NCBI RefSeq assembly: GCF_936270435.1
Contig: NZ_OW370567.1
Location: 868,001-932,000 of the forward strand
DNA length: 64,000 nucleotides
Reading direction: 5' to 3'
Origin: Wolbachia endosymbiont of Oedothorax gibbosus
Lineage (GTDB): Bacteria > Pseudomonadota > Alphaproteobacteria > Rickettsiales > Anaplasmataceae
Shown in pieces: positions 9,144 through 18,345 of this stretch; within the stretch, counting starts at the first letter, position 1; each line of letters opens with the position of its first letter. Position numbers and translations under genes: made by a program. The notes beneath the pieces were generated by a model. It saw nothing but the letters and a program-made list of their open reading frames with translations, was not told the origin of the DNA and made no database searches.

Positions 9144-9677
9144 TTCAATAGCAGTATGCCATCGAAAAAGAATCTCAAGAAATAAGGTTTTCAAAGGATT
9201 AGCAGAGTTAGGAAAGAATACTTACGGCTGGTTTTTTGGTTTTAAATTACATGTAGTAATCAATGAAATAGGTGAAATTCAAGGTGTTACGCTAACCAGA
9301 GGTAACGTCGATGACAGAAAACCTGTACCAACTCTAACCAAAAAACTAACTGGACTTTTGTTTGGAGATAAGGGCTATATAAAGAAAGAGCTCTTTGAGA
9401 AACTATTCGATAGAGGTCTAAAACTCGTCACTAAAGTGAAAAAAGGTATGAAAAATGCACTGATTTCGCTGAAAGAGAAGATTTTACTAGGGAAAAGATC
9501 GATTGTTGAAACGGTTTTTGGCTGCCTAAAAAACAAATTTGAACTTGAGCACACTCGGCATAGATCCACAGTAAATTTCTTGGTACATATTTTTTCTACC
9601 CTCATTTCTTATTCAATGCAATCGAAAAAGCCCTGTATTTCTCAGCTTTACTTCGTTGGTTAATCCATAACTGGGGT

Positions 9678-9795
9678 TGTAAAGGCTTTCGTGTTTACCA
9701 ACTTAGTGCCCAATCTGGATCCCAGACTGGGATGACAAGAAAGGGAGCACTGGAATTTTTGTTTCAGCATTAGCCATGCATCTGAACAGATACCG
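9678..9795. repeat. Right part of composite repeat split by IS982
   Basis: Continues the reverse-complemented composite repeat: TGTAAAGGCTTTCGTGTTTACC, AACTTAGTGCCCAATCTGG, ATCCCAGACTGGGATGACAAG, AAAGGGAGCACTGGAATTTTT, then a CTGAACAGATACC end. The same order, inverted, is at 23395-23500. Confidence 0.75.
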
Positions 9796-9803
9796 GATAA
9801 TTA

Positions 9804-10589
9804 TTAGTATAGAAATTGTCTATCAAAGATCCTTTCATTCAGAGGGTAATCCTTGTCAAAAAGCAAAGTGATTGTGTTCTCATGGTCTTTTTGTATTTTT
9901 ATCTGTGATATGTCATGAAACTCCTTGTAATCTGATACTACAAGTGCTGGACGGTTTTTTGTGTCGTTAATGTCAATTTGTACTACCGTATCGTTTGATA
10001 TTAGCGCTCCATTCCAATGCCTTGGGTAATAGCTATTGATGGAGGTCAATGCAAGTAAGTTTGAATTTAGTGGCAAAATTGGACCGCCGGCAGAGAAGTT
10101 ATATGCAGTGCTGCCTGTGGGAGTAGATAATATTACTCCATCCCCTCTAAATTTTTCTACTTTTAGTTTATCATTAATAGTAATATTCATCTCTACTATT
10201 TGGTTTGCTTTTCTAAAAACATATACTTCGTTTACCGCTATATAGTGGTATTTCTTGCCACTTATGTCTGTGGCTTCCATTTTTAGCAAAGTTAACTGAG
10301 CTAAGGTTGCATGCTCTATATGATCAATTAAATCTTTAAAGCATTTATTCATCAAAAACCCAACATTGCCAGTATTTACTCCGTATACGTGTGTGTTTTT
10401 GTTTTCTATAACGTAATTATGCAAGGTGCGTAGCATAAAGCCATCACCGCCAACAACTATCAATAGATCGATTTCGGACTTATTTTCTTCTGTTATATTG
10501 ATAAAATTAAGTTTCTTTAATAGTTTAGATACTTCCTGGGACTTTGGTGATGGAGAAGCAACATAGGCTATATTTTTGTATTTATGCAT
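9804..10589 (-). CDS. nadK: NAD kinase
   Basis: 261 aa, ATP-dependent phosphorylation of NAD+ to NADP+ in the cytosol. The family GGDG motif is in VVGGDGFMLRTL (about residues 47-58), then NTGNVGFL (about 72-79), and the NAD-binding stretch TPTGSTAYNFSAGGPI (about 155-170). The short length is usual for alphaproteobacterial NadK. rpmE lies 38 nt upstream on the same strand, so the two may be co-transcribed. Confidence 0.95.
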   Translation of the reverse strand: MHKYKNIAYVASPSPKSQEVSKLLKKLNFINITEENKSEIDLLIVVGGDGFMLRTLHNYVIENKNTHVYGVNTGNVGFLMNKCFKDLIDHIEHATLAQLTLLKMEATDISGKKYHYIAVNEVYVFRKANQIVEMNITINDKLKVEKFRGDGVILSTPTGSTAYNFSAGGPILPLNSNLLALTSINSYYPRHWNGALISNDTVVQIDINDTKNRPALVVSDYKEFHDISQIKIQKDHENTITLLFDKDYPLNERIFDRQFLY

Positions 10590-10627
10590 GCTTCAGTAAA
10601 CTCTCTAAAACTTAAAGAGGAGGAAAA

Positions 10628-10831
10628 TTAGAAAATGCTTCCATATTTATCGTTAAACTTAGCTAATTTGCTAGTTTTACTTGCTGACCCGCTTGTCAAA
10701 CTTCCAGTCCATGCAGGGTGAGTGAGAGGATCTCTATCAAGCTTTACCCTATCTCCTTCCTTTCCATAGGTTGAACGAGTTTCAAACTCTTGACCGTCTG
10801 TCATAACTATAATAATTTTATGATAATTCAT
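10628..10831 (-). CDS. rpmE: 50S ribosomal protein L31
   Basis: 67 aa. The core [19 protein letters not shown] and HPAWTG are characteristic of alphaproteobacterial L31. It lacks the CxxC zinc ligands of the C+ type (no cysteine at all), so it is the zinc-independent form. It binds the large subunit at the central protuberance/intersubunit bridge region. The Shine-Dalgarno is weak. Confidence 0.93.
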   Translation of the reverse strand: MNYHKIIIVMTDGQEFETRSTYGKEGDRVKLDRDPLTHPAWTGSLTSGSASKTSKLAKFNDKYGSIF

Positions 10832-10905
10832 TGTTGCTTATAAACTTTTAGTCAGTTAACATTCTAGTGAACTTAATTCACTAAGTCAATCATTATTCTA
10901 AAATA

Positions 10906-10934
10906 TTGACAAAAAATAAATAAAATGTTATCCT
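10906..10934 (+). promoter_or_regulatory. Probable sigma70 promoter for fabD
   Basis: TTGACA (10906-10911), 17-nt A/T spacer, TATCCT (10929-10934), 26 nt before the fabD ATG. Consensus -35 and spacing, 4/6 -10. Confidence 0.6.
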
Positions 10935-10959
10935 TAATAAGGAATAAATAATAGTTATC

Positions 10960-11940
10960 ATGATTTTTGCTTTCCCTGGTCAGGGCTCTCAGTTTGTAGG
11001 AATGGGAAAGAGCTTATATAGTGAATTTTCAGTTGCAAGACAAGTATTTGATGAAGTAGATAGCATATTGGGTAGAAAGCTGTCTCATTTAATCTTCAAC
11101 GGTCCTATTGAAGAATTAACCATTACAGAAAACGCTCAGCCAGCTATAATGGCAGTGTCAATCGCGACGCTACGTGTTATGGAGCATGTGTTTGGCAAAT
11201 CTCTTTTCACTGATCACAACGTTAAGTATGTTTGTGGGCATTCAGTTGGCGAGTATACAGCGCTGTGTGCTGCAGGGGCGTTAACACTTGAGTCTGCAAT
11301 CAAGCTGCTAAAAGTTCGCAGCGAAGCAATGCATGAAGCTTCACTGAAATGTAAAGGCGGAATGGTCGCATTGCTTGGAGCAGAGATAAATGAAGTGGAA
11401 GATATATTAAAATCAGTTCAAATTGACGGAATTTGTGAAATTGCAAACGATAATGGCGGTGGGCAGGTAGTGGTAAGTGGTACTACAGAAGCCCTTGAGA
11501 TGTTACCTGATTTATTCAAAAACTCGAGTGTGAGGAAATTAATTAAATTACAGGTTAGTGGGCCTTTTCATTCATCTCTTATGAAACCTGCTGATGAAAA
11601 AGTTTTGGAGTTTTTGAAGGGTATTAAAATAACCCGTCCTATAGTTCCTTTGATATCAAATGTTACAGCTAAAGAGGAGAGTGATCCCAAAGTTATAAAA
11701 ACTTTACTCGCCAAGCAAGTTGTAATCAGAGTGAGGTGGCAAGAAATGGTTTTGTATACGTCAAGCCGTGGCATTAACAAATTTGTTGAAATTGGCCCTA
11801 ATAAAGTTTTATCCAATTTGGTCAAAAGAATTGATCAATCTATCAGTACAAAAAATATAGATAGTATTGGTGATATTGACAGCTTCTTTAGTGAATCATT
11901 AGTATTAACAGCGAAAAATTTAAAAGTTGGATTAAGTTAA
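10960..11940 (+). CDS. fabD: Malonyl-CoA:ACP transacylase
   Basis: 326 aa. Transfers malonyl from CoA to acyl carrier protein for fatty-acid elongation. The oxyanion motif FPGQGSQFVGMG is at residues 4-15, the nucleophile Ser in GHSVGEYTAL (about residue 90), and the catalytic His probably in SGPFHSSLM (about 205). Full family length. It stands alone, diverging from rpmE, with its own promoter upstream. Confidence 0.95.
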   Translation: MIFAFPGQGSQFVGMGKSLYSEFSVARQVFDEVDSILGRKLSHLIFNGPIEELTITENAQPAIMAVSIATLRVMEHVFGKSLFTDHNVKYVCGHSVGEYTALCAAGALTLESAIKLLKVRSEAMHEASLKCKGGMVALLGAEINEVEDILKSVQIDGICEIANDNGGGQVVVSGTTEALEMLPDLFKNSSVRKLIKLQVSGPFHSSLMKPADEKVLEFLKGIKITRPIVPLISNVTAKEESDPKVIKTLLAKQVVIRVRWQEMVLYTSSRGINKFVEIGPNKVLSNLVKRIDQSISTKNIDSIGDIDSFFSESLVLTAKNLKVGLS

Positions 11941-11961
11941 AACACATCTATTTGGTGTTAC

Positions 11962-12125
11962 CCAAGTAATATTGTAAGAACATTGCAATTTGGGCCTAAC
12001 AAGAATGCAACTTCGATGTCATCCCAGTGCCCAGACACTGGGATCCAGAAAAATTGATTGTGCACTATACAACATAAAAGCTGGATTCCAGACTGGAATG
12101 ACACCTTTCCGGTGTCTCAAACTAC
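11962..12125. repeat. Intergenic palindromic repeats
   Basis: Contains GAACATTGCAATTTG (reverse strand of the dispersed CAATGTTCGTACAG motif), CATCCCAGTGCCCAGACACTGGGATCC (12020-12047) and GCTGGATTCCAGACTGGAATGACA (12079-12103). It lies between the convergent fabD and gpmI genes and may supply hairpins that stop transcription. Confidence 0.7.
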
Positions 12126-12164
12126 AACAGCTGTGCATATCCAGTTAGAGAGTAATGCGAAAAA

Positions 12165-13706
12165 TTATACAATCAACAAACTGCCTGTCATTTCGTTTGG
12201 TTTTTTAATTCCAAGTAGCTGTAAAATAGTAGGGGCAATATCAGATAACCTTCCGTCTCTTAGTTTTAGATTATCGCAAGACACAATAAATGGCACTTTA
12301 TTTAGAGTGTGTGCTGTATGAGGTGTATTATTTTCTTCATCGAACATACATTCCACATTACCGTGGTCTGCAGTAACAATTAATGCGGTGTTGCTTGACT
12401 TTTTAACAGCACTCAGCACTTTCGCAAGACAACCATCTACAGCTAGCACAGCTTTCTCGGCTGCTTTTATATTACCTGTATGTCCCACCATATCAGGGTT
12501 AGCGTAATTTACAACTATCAGTGCGAATTCTTGGGAGTGAATTTTTTCTACAAGCTTTTCTGTGAGCTCAAAGGCTGACATTTCAGGTTGCAGATCATAA
12601 GTTTTAACTTTTGGTGAAGGAATTAGTATTCTTTCTTCACCGAAGAAAGGTTCTTCTCTTCCGCAATTGAAAAAGAAAGTCACATGAGCGTATTTCTCAG
12701 TTTCGGCGATGCGTAATTGTTGTAATTTATTGTCTGCTATTACCTGTCCTAAAGTGTTAGCAAAAGATATAGGAGGAAAAAGACAAGGAATTTTTAAGTC
12801 CGCTTTGTATTGCATCATGCTTAGAATTGAAGAGAATGGTTTTCGTTTATGACCTTCTGTCGTACGAGTAGTTTGACCATAGATTCCAGCGTCACGCGCT
12901 GCTGATTGGTTTAATAAAATACTTGCTAATTGTATCATTCGATCAGCACGAAAGTTAGCCAGTAACACTCCATCTTCTGGTTTTATACCTTGATAATCAC
13001 CTATTACTGCAGGTTTTATAAACTCATCAGTTATATTATTTTGATAATTTTCATCAATCAACGATACTGCATTGTCATGACGAGGTGCCTTTGCAAATGC
13101 GATAGCCTCATAAGCCTCAATTGTTCTCTCCCACCTGTTATCACGGTCCATAGCATAGTAACGCCCAGAAACAGTAGCAATTCTTATATCGTTATTCTTT
13201 ATACTCTCTTTAAATTCCTGAATACATTTTTTACATGAATTTGGCAATGTATCTCTGCCGTCTAAAAATGCATGTATCACCACTTTGATTCCACGCTGTG
13301 ATATTTTTTTTGCTAAAGCTCCAATATGCTTTTGATGTGAATGAACACCACCATCTGACACTAATCCCACCAGATGGCATATACCATTCTTACTTTTTAG
13401 ATTACTAATAAAACTTTGTAGATTTGCATTGTTTTCTATTGCTCCAATTTCTTGATTAATGCGCTGTAGACTTTGCATTACTACTCTACCACTGCCAATA
13501 TTCATATGGCCAACTTCTGAATTACCTATTTGACCACCAGGTAAGCCAACATCAGTTCCACAGGCGGACAAACTGCATTTTGGATAATTAGAGCTAATAT
13601 ATTGCCAGCAAGGTGGACTTGCATTGCTAATAGCATTGTATTTACTGCTTTCTATTCCATTTCCCCAACCATCTAGTATACATAAGACGACTGATTTAAA
13701 ATTCAT
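12165..13706 (-). CDS. gpmI: 2,3-bisphosphoglycerate-independent phosphoglycerate mutase
   Basis: 513 aa, interconverts 3- and 2-phosphoglycerate using Mn. The N-terminal metal Asp is in [10 protein letters not shown], the serine nucleophile in [14 protein letters not shown] (about residue 63), the phosphotransferase region has DGRDTLP, and the C-terminal metal cluster has [12 protein letters not shown] and TADHGNVE. I chose the ATG at 13706 because the protein then begins directly before [12 protein letters not shown] as in the family; the in-frame TTG at 13742 has no counterpart. The insect host uses the unrelated cofactor-dependent enzyme. Confidence 0.95.
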   Translation of the reverse strand: MNFKSVVLCILDGWGNGIESSKYNAISNASPPCWQYISSNYPKCSLSACGTDVGLPGGQIGNSEVGHMNIGSGRVVMQSLQRINQEIGAIENNANLQSFISNLKSKNGICHLVGLVSDGGVHSHQKHIGALAKKISQRGIKVVIHAFLDGRDTLPNSCKKCIQEFKESIKNNDIRIATVSGRYYAMDRDNRWERTIEAYEAIAFAKAPRHDNAVSLIDENYQNNITDEFIKPAVIGDYQGIKPEDGVLLANFRADRMIQLASILLNQSAARDAGIYGQTTRTTEGHKRKPFSSILSMMQYKADLKIPCLFPPISFANTLGQVIADNKLQQLRIAETEKYAHVTFFFNCGREEPFFGEERILIPSPKVKTYDLQPEMSAFELTEKLVEKIHSQEFALIVVNYANPDMVGHTGNIKAAEKAVLAVDGCLAKVLSAVKKSSNTALIVTADHGNVECMFDEENNTPHTAHTLNKVPFIVSCDNLKLRDGRLSDIAPTILQLLGIKKPNEMTGSLLIV

Positions 13707-13797
13707 ACAAAAATTGACACTGGAAACCTCTAATGATACCAAAAAAAACTCTTCTCACAACTTTTGCGTTAAAGTAGGAGATAGAATAAATACATCA

Positions 13798-13956
13798 ATG
13801 AAAGGCATCTTTCTTTTTCGTGAGAAATCTTTTGAAGATGCTTTGTGGGCGTTAATAAAGTTTAAACTCATCAATTTATCTTTTATAAATTTAATTATTC
13901 TTTTTTTACTCATATCATTATTTCTTTTAATTCAGGAATCTTACCCGATTTTATAA
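13798..13956 (+). CDS. Possible 52-aa single-span membrane peptide
   Basis: A short ORF with a Leu/Ile/Phe-rich hydrophobic segment (about residues 27-45). The nearest Shine-Dalgarno-like GGAG is too far upstream and AT-rich DNA often yields such ORFs by chance. Kept only as a low-confidence candidate. Confidence 0.15.
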   Translation: MKGIFLFREKSFEDALWALIKFKLINLSFINLIILFLLISLFLLIQESYPIL

Positions 13957-14176
13957 TGTGGCAGTGTGGTCTACTCTCCCTTCTCTAAAGATTTCGTTTA
14001 CAGAATCTAGTAACTCAGCTATGCAGAATGAAGAAAGTTTGTATGGTATACAAATATAGTGTGTTTTTTTATAATTATTTTCTATAATGCATAAACTTTT
14101 GGTCCAAGCTATAAATGCTACCATAGGCATTAAAAGTTAATTAACAAACTGCAATGTATAATAAAATAAAGAAACT

Positions 14177-14196
14177 TATAAGATTTTGATCTTATA
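14177..14196 (+). other. Perfect 8-bp hairpin
   Basis: TATAAGAT-TTTG-ATCTTATA lies 19 nt before the larger hairpin in the gap upstream of coxB. It has no following T tract on either strand, so it is not an obvious terminator. Confidence 0.4.
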
Positions 14197-14214
14197 GATT
14201 ATAAACTTGTCATA

Positions 14215-14290
14215 AAGTTTAATAGTGTCTGTTACTGCTTTTAGGTGTGAGGCTAGAGGGTTATTAGCAGTAACAGACACTATTAAACTT
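14215..14290 (+). other. 25-bp perfect inverted repeat (long hairpin) upstream of coxB
   Basis: Left arm 14215-14239 and right arm 14266-14290 are perfectly complementary over 25 bp (arm begins AAGTTTAATAGTGTCTG), with a 26-nt loop. No similar arm sequence was seen elsewhere in the window. The rest of 13957-14511 is AT-rich with no gene or tRNA I can support. It may be a MITE-like remnant or a structured leader/processing signal. Confidence 0.6.
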
Positions 14291-14511
14291 ATTATAGAAT
14301 TTACTTAAAGTAAATACTTAATTAAAAATATTATAATATTTTTAATTACAATAGATTTATGTAAACGCTTTTTTCCTCAATTAGTATTGTACTATTATAC
14401 TTGTTGAATGCTAAAAAATTATTAACCATCACTAATCTCTATTTGCATAGTAAGTTTATATATACTATTATACAGTATATCATTTAGTTTTATAGCAAAC
14501 AAACAAAAGAT

Positions 14512-15276
14512 ATGGTGAAGTTATTTGCACTATTGATAATATTTTACTCAAATATATCTGTTGCCTCTGCTCCTACTTCCTGGCAATTTGGATTTCCTGC
14601 TCCTGCAACTGAAGTAATGGAGGCTGTAGTTAGGTCACATTCGTTTGTGATGCTTGTGATGGTTGCAATAATGCTCTTTGTGTGGGCGCTGCTTGCTTAT
14701 GTAGTATTTCGCTTTCGTAAAAGCAAAGTGGCAAATGTAAGCCAAACTAATCACAATGTTCTTTTAGAAATTGTTTGGTTTGTTATACCAACGATTATTG
14801 TTGGAATATTAGCCTTTGAAAACGCTAAATTACTGAAGCTACAGGAAGAAATACCGAAAGCTGATATAACACTAAAAGTTATTGGCCATCAATGGTATTG
14901 GAGCTACCAATATCCAGAATATCAAGGTGTGTCATTTGATAGTTATATTAAGGGAAAAGAAGACTTTATCGAAGGAGATTTAAAGCTATTCTCTGTTGAT
15001 AACAACATCATTTTACCCGTTAATACTAACGTTCGTTTACAAGTTACAGCAGGAGATGTGATACACAGTTGGGGAGTACCGGCTTTCGGTGTAAAAATTG
15101 ATGCGATACCAGGTAGGCTGAATGAGGCGTGGTTTAATATCAAAAAGCCTGGTGTTTATTATGGGCAGTGCTACGAATTGTGTGGTCAAGGCCATGGATT
15201 TATGCCAATTGTTGTTGAAGCAGTAAGCAAAGAAGATTTTAATAAGTGGATTGAAAATAGAAAATTAGTGAGTTAA
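14512..15276 (+). CDS. coxB: Cytochrome c oxidase subunit II
   Basis: 254 aa. A signal sequence (residues about 1-19), two transmembrane helices (about 44-67 and 84-102) and a periplasmic cupredoxin domain. The CuA ligands are visible: His185 in VIHSWG, Cys220 and Cys224 in CYELCGQGHGFM, His228 and Met231. The aromatic electron-entry stretch GHQWYWSYQYP is intact. First gene of coxB-coxA-ctaB. The -10 region is probably within the TATACTATTATACA run about 45-60 nt upstream, but several matches exist. Confidence 0.97.
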   Translation: MVKLFALLIIFYSNISVASAPTSWQFGFPAPATEVMEAVVRSHSFVMLVMVAIMLFVWALLAYVVFRFRKSKVANVSQTNHNVLLEIVWFVIPTIIVGILAFENAKLLKLQEEIPKADITLKVIGHQWYWSYQYPEYQGVSFDSYIKGKEDFIEGDLKLFSVDNNIILPVNTNVRLQVTAGDVIHSWGVPAFGVKIDAIPGRLNEAWFNIKKPGVYYGQCYELCGQGHGFMPIVVEAVSKEDFNKWIENRKLVS

Positions 15277-15291
15277 ATTTGGAGTATAGAT

Positions 15292-16842
15292 ATGAGTGAC
15301 GCACCAAAGGGCATAAAGCGTTGGTTGTTTTCCACCAACCATAAAGACATAGGGACACTGTACATTATTTTTTCCATATTAGCTGGAATTATTGGTGGAT
15401 TATTATCGGTGATTATTCGCACTCAGCTAATGCACATTAATATACTTAACAATAACTATCAATTATATAACGTAATGGTTACAGGGCATGCGTTGATAAT
15501 GGTGTTTTTCATGATAATGCCAGCCCTCATGGGAGGATTTGGTAACTGGTTTGTACCTCTCATGATTGGCGCACCAGATATGGCATTTCCTCGTATGAAT
15601 AATTTAAGTTTTTGGTTGTTAGTGTCATCTTTTATTTTGCTCATTCTCTCAGTGTTTATTGGTGAAGGTCCAGGTACAGGTTGGACTTTATATCCACCTT
15701 TATCACAGGTAATGTCCCATCCAAGTGCAGGAGTTGACCTTGCTATACTTGCACTCCACGTTGCTGGTATGTCGTCAATTGTTGGGGCGATCAACTTTAT
15801 AGTTACTATATTTAACATGCGCGCAAAAGGAATGTCATTAACTAAGATGCCACTGTTTGTTTGGTCTGTCTTGCTAACAGCATTTATGTTGATTGTTGCC
15901 TTACCGGTGCTTGCCGGTGCTATAACTATGCTTCTTACTGATCGCAATATTGGTACTTCCTTTTTTGATCCTGCCGGTGGTGGTGACCCTGTGTTATTTC
16001 AACATTTATTTTGGTTTTTTGGTCATCCAGAAGTTTACGTAATTATTTTTCCTGCATTTGGCATCATAAGTCAGGTTGTATCAACTTTTTCTCACAGACC
16101 TGTATTTGGTTACATAGGGATGGTTTATGCAATGATAGGTATAGCAGTATTTGGCTTTATGGTTTGGGCTCATCATATGTTCACTGTTGGGCTTAGTGCT
16201 GACGCTGCTGCATTTTTTAGCACTACCACAATTTTTATCGGTGTTATAACTGGTGTAAAAGTCTTTAGCTGGATTGCAACTATGTGGGGTGGAGCAATTG
16301 AGTTTAAGACCCCTATGCTATTTGCACTAGGTTTTATTTTTATGTTTGTTGGCGGTGGCATAACGGGAATAATTCTTTCTCATGGTGGAATAGATAAGCT
16401 CTTGCACGACACCTATTATGTTGTTGCTCACTTCCATTATGTCATGTCACTTGCTGCATTATTTGGAGCTTTTGCTGGCTTTTATTATTGGATTGGTAAA
16501 ATGTCGGGTAAACAATATAATGAGCGCTTAGGTCAAATCCACTTTTGGCTTACTTTTATTAGCACCAATATCACTTTTTTACCTCAACATTTCTTAGGAT
16601 TAGCTGGTATGCCAAGGCGTATACCTGATTATCCTGATGCGTTTATCCCTTGGAATTATATATCCTCAATTGGCTCATATATGTCCTTTATTTCAGTTAT
16701 GTTTTTTGTGTTTATAGTTATACATCTCTTCAAATGGGGCAAGAAAGCTGGAGATAATCCTTGGGAAGGTAACACCTTGGAATGGACGGTATCTTCACCA
16801 CCGCCTTTTCATACTTTCGAAAAACCACCAGTGATAAAATAG
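15292..16842 (+). CDS. coxA: Cytochrome c oxidase subunit I
   Basis: 516 aa, about 12 transmembrane helices. The catalytic subunit carrying heme a, heme a3 and CuB. Ligand motifs: GHALIM (low-spin heme His), [12 protein letters not shown] (CuB His and cross-linked Tyr), WAHHMF (CuB His pair) and VAHFHYV (heme a3/heme a His pair). 15 nt after coxB with TTGGAG before the ATG. Confidence 0.98.
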   Translation: MSDAPKGIKRWLFSTNHKDIGTLYIIFSILAGIIGGLLSVIIRTQLMHINILNNNYQLYNVMVTGHALIMVFFMIMPALMGGFGNWFVPLMIGAPDMAFPRMNNLSFWLLVSSFILLILSVFIGEGPGTGWTLYPPLSQVMSHPSAGVDLAILALHVAGMSSIVGAINFIVTIFNMRAKGMSLTKMPLFVWSVLLTAFMLIVALPVLAGAITMLLTDRNIGTSFFDPAGGGDPVLFQHLFWFFGHPEVYVIIFPAFGIISQVVSTFSHRPVFGYIGMVYAMIGIAVFGFMVWAHHMFTVGLSADAAAFFSTTTIFIGVITGVKVFSWIATMWGGAIEFKTPMLFALGFIFMFVGGGITGIILSHGGIDKLLHDTYYVVAHFHYVMSLAALFGAFAGFYYWIGKMSGKQYNERLGQIHFWLTFISTNITFLPQHFLGLAGMPRRIPDYPDAFIPWNYISSIGSYMSFISVMFFVFIVIHLFKWGKKAGDNPWEGNTLEWTVSSPPPFHTFEKPPVIK

Positions 16843-16843
16843 A

Positions 16844-17731
16844 ATGTACACAAGTGTTTTGCTAAATGTTGAATCAACAATACTGGATTTTTGGCGTTTG
16901 CTGAAGCCAAGGATAATGTATCTTGTGGTATTTACTGCAGTTGCTGGTATGGTTACTGCACCAGGTGGTATGCACCCTTTTCTAGCACTAATATCTCTTG
17001 TATGTGTTGCTCTTGGCTCAGGATCTGCAGGTGCTATAAATATGTGGTATGACAGAGACATAGATCTGCTCATGGAAAGGACAAAAAACCGCCCTATACC
17101 CTCAGGCAGAATTCTTGCAGAAAGTGCGCTTGAATTTGGTATAACTCTTGGAATATTGTCAGTATTTATCATGGCAATAGCAGTAAACTATATTTCTGCT
17201 GTTTTACTTGCAATCAGCATATTGTTTTACGTTTTCGTATATACGATCTGGCTCAAAAGACGCACTCCGCAGAATATCGTTATCGGTGGTGCAGCAGGTG
17301 CTTTCCCTCCAATGATTGGCTGGGCAGCTGTGACTAATTCTGTAAGTTGGGAAAGTTTCATTTTATTTTTAGTAATTTTTATCTGGACTCCACCACACTT
17401 TTGGGCCTTATCTTTAAATAAGTCTGAAGACTATGCAAAGGCATCGATTCCAATGTTCAATATTGTTTATGGTCCAAAGAAAACAAGAAGGTATATATTA
17501 ATTTATAGTGTTTTGCTGGTGCTAACTAGCTTGCTTCCAGCTCTATTCTTGAAGAAGACTCTATTTTACCTAAGTATGGCAATTTTTGCAGGTTGCATCT
17601 TTATTTGGTACGCTATATCAATTCTCAGATTCAAGAACCACACTTCACAGAAACAAATGTTTTCTTATTCAATTTCTTATCTATTCTTCCTTTTTGCTAG
17701 TATTATTTTTTGTTCTATTGATTTATTTTAA
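16844..17731 (+). CDS. ctaB: Protoheme IX farnesyltransferase (heme o synthase)
   Basis: 295 aa, UbiA-family polytopic enzyme converting heme b to heme o. The Asp-rich allylic diphosphate site is in [19 protein letters not shown] and a second conserved loop is [10 protein letters not shown]. The gene starts 1 nt after the coxA stop, so it is translationally coupled. In alphaproteobacteria this position (coxBA-ctaB-ctaG-coxC) is common; here ctaG/coxC do not follow. Confidence 0.95.
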   Translation: MYTSVLLNVESTILDFWRLLKPRIMYLVVFTAVAGMVTAPGGMHPFLALISLVCVALGSGSAGAINMWYDRDIDLLMERTKNRPIPSGRILAESALEFGITLGILSVFIMAIAVNYISAVLLAISILFYVFVYTIWLKRRTPQNIVIGGAAGAFPPMIGWAAVTNSVSWESFILFLVIFIWTPPHFWALSLNKSEDYAKASIPMFNIVYGPKKTRRYILIYSVLLVLTSLLPALFLKKTLFYLSMAIFAGCIFIWYAISILRFKNHTSQKQMFSYSISYLFFLFASIIFCSIDLF

Positions 17732-17733
17732 TT

Positions 17734-17841
17734 ATGAAAGAACGGCAGAAGCACAAAAACTATTTTTTACTTTTCCTTTTGGTAATGCTCGTTGTCACAC
17801 TTTTTTTTGTTTCTATAATAAAATTTAAAGGTGCAGCTTAA
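17734..17841 (+). CDS. 35-aa single-pass membrane protein after ctaB
   Basis: Starts 2 nt after the ctaB stop: a basic N-terminus (KERQKHK), one hydrophobic helix (about residues 10-30) and a short tail KFKGAA. Many alphaproteobacteria have a tiny single-helix ORF at exactly this site between ctaB and ctaG, and the topology matches. Function unknown; a role in oxidase assembly is inferred from position only. Too short for many gene finders. Confidence 0.6.
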   Translation: MKERQKHKNYFLLFLLVMLVVTLFFVSIIKFKGAA

Positions 17842-17907
17842 ACTACCTTTAGAAATTGTGCTTTCATAAAAGCAACTATATACTTTATTAATTCATTACA
17901 GTTAAAG

Positions 17908-18345
17908 ATGAGCAAAAAGGAAGTGATAATATACACGGATGGAGCGTGTTCTGGTAATCCTGGAGCAGGAGGATGGGCAGCTATCATATTATTTCAAGAT
18001 TACAGAAAAGACATTTATGGTAGAGAAGAAAATACCACAAACAATAAAATGGAGTTAACAGCGGTGATCAATGGGCTGAAAGTATTGAAATTTTCTTGTA
18101 ATATTAATTTATATACGGATAGTCTTTATATTAAGTATGGCATAACAGAATGGATAAATAAGTGGAAAATGAATGGCTGGAAAACAAGTAATAAAAAATC
18201 AGTAAAAAATATGGAATTGTGGAAAGAGCTAGACAACGTTGCTTTACAACACGAAATTGATTGGAAGTGGGTTAAAGCACACAGTGGCGATAAGTATAAT
18301 GAGGAGGCTGATAGTTTAGCAAGAAAAGCAATAATCGATGCTTAA
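17908..18345 (+). CDS. rnhA: Ribonuclease HI
   Basis: 145 aa. Cleaves RNA in RNA-DNA hybrids (R-loops, Okazaki primers). Catalytic acids: Asp in YTDGACSGNPG (about residue 10), Glu in NKMELTAV (about 48), Asp in LYTDSLYIKYG (about 71) and Asp in EEADSLARKA (about 136). The C-terminal basic WKTSNKK handle is present. Ends inside the next gene (8-nt overlap). Confidence 0.96.
   Translation: MSKKEVIIYTDGACSGNPGAGGWAAIILFQDYRKDIYGREENTTNNKMELTAVINGLKVLKFSCNINLYTDSLYIKYGITEWINKWKMNGWKTSNKKSVKNMELWKELDNVALQHEIDWKWVKAHSGDKYNEEADSLARKAIIDA

Larger units (their letters stand above)
7805..9663 (+). pseudogene. IS982 transposase split by nested IS982
   Basis: The 5' portion (7805 to about 8162) encodes the N-terminal half up to DSTS, and the 3' portion (9144-9663) encodes the rest, in identical sequence to the intact copy. 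It is interrupted, not otherwise decayed: excision of the inner element with one TTCAA would regenerate a full 290-codon gene. As it stands it can make only a truncated N-terminal peptide running into the inner IS end. Confidence 0.95.
7711..9677 (+). mobile_element. IS982-family element (outer copy, 981 bp without insert), interrupted by an identical IS982
   Basis: The left end ACCTCAGTTATGGATTA (7711) and the right end, complementary to ACCCCAGTTATGGATTA (ending 9677), form a 17-bp terminal inverted repeat with one mismatch. The 5-bp target duplication TGTAA (7706-7710 and 9678-9682) can be checked against the unoccupied repeat copies at 23.4 and 43.5 kb, which read through this point. The transposase gene is split at 8162/9144 by a second complete copy. 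Removing that copy plus one TTCAA restores exactly 981 bp. Confidence 0.95.

Noticed and set aside
13957..14511. tRNA or small structured RNA gene in the gap before coxB
   Set aside because: No acceptor/TPsiC pattern (GGTTCRANNCC) and no cloverleaf could be drawn; only the two hairpins are real.
15459..15947. 162-codon antisense ORF in coxA
   Set aside because: A shadow frame of a highly conserved gene. The same applies to long antisense ORFs in clpB, the GDH gene and gpmI.
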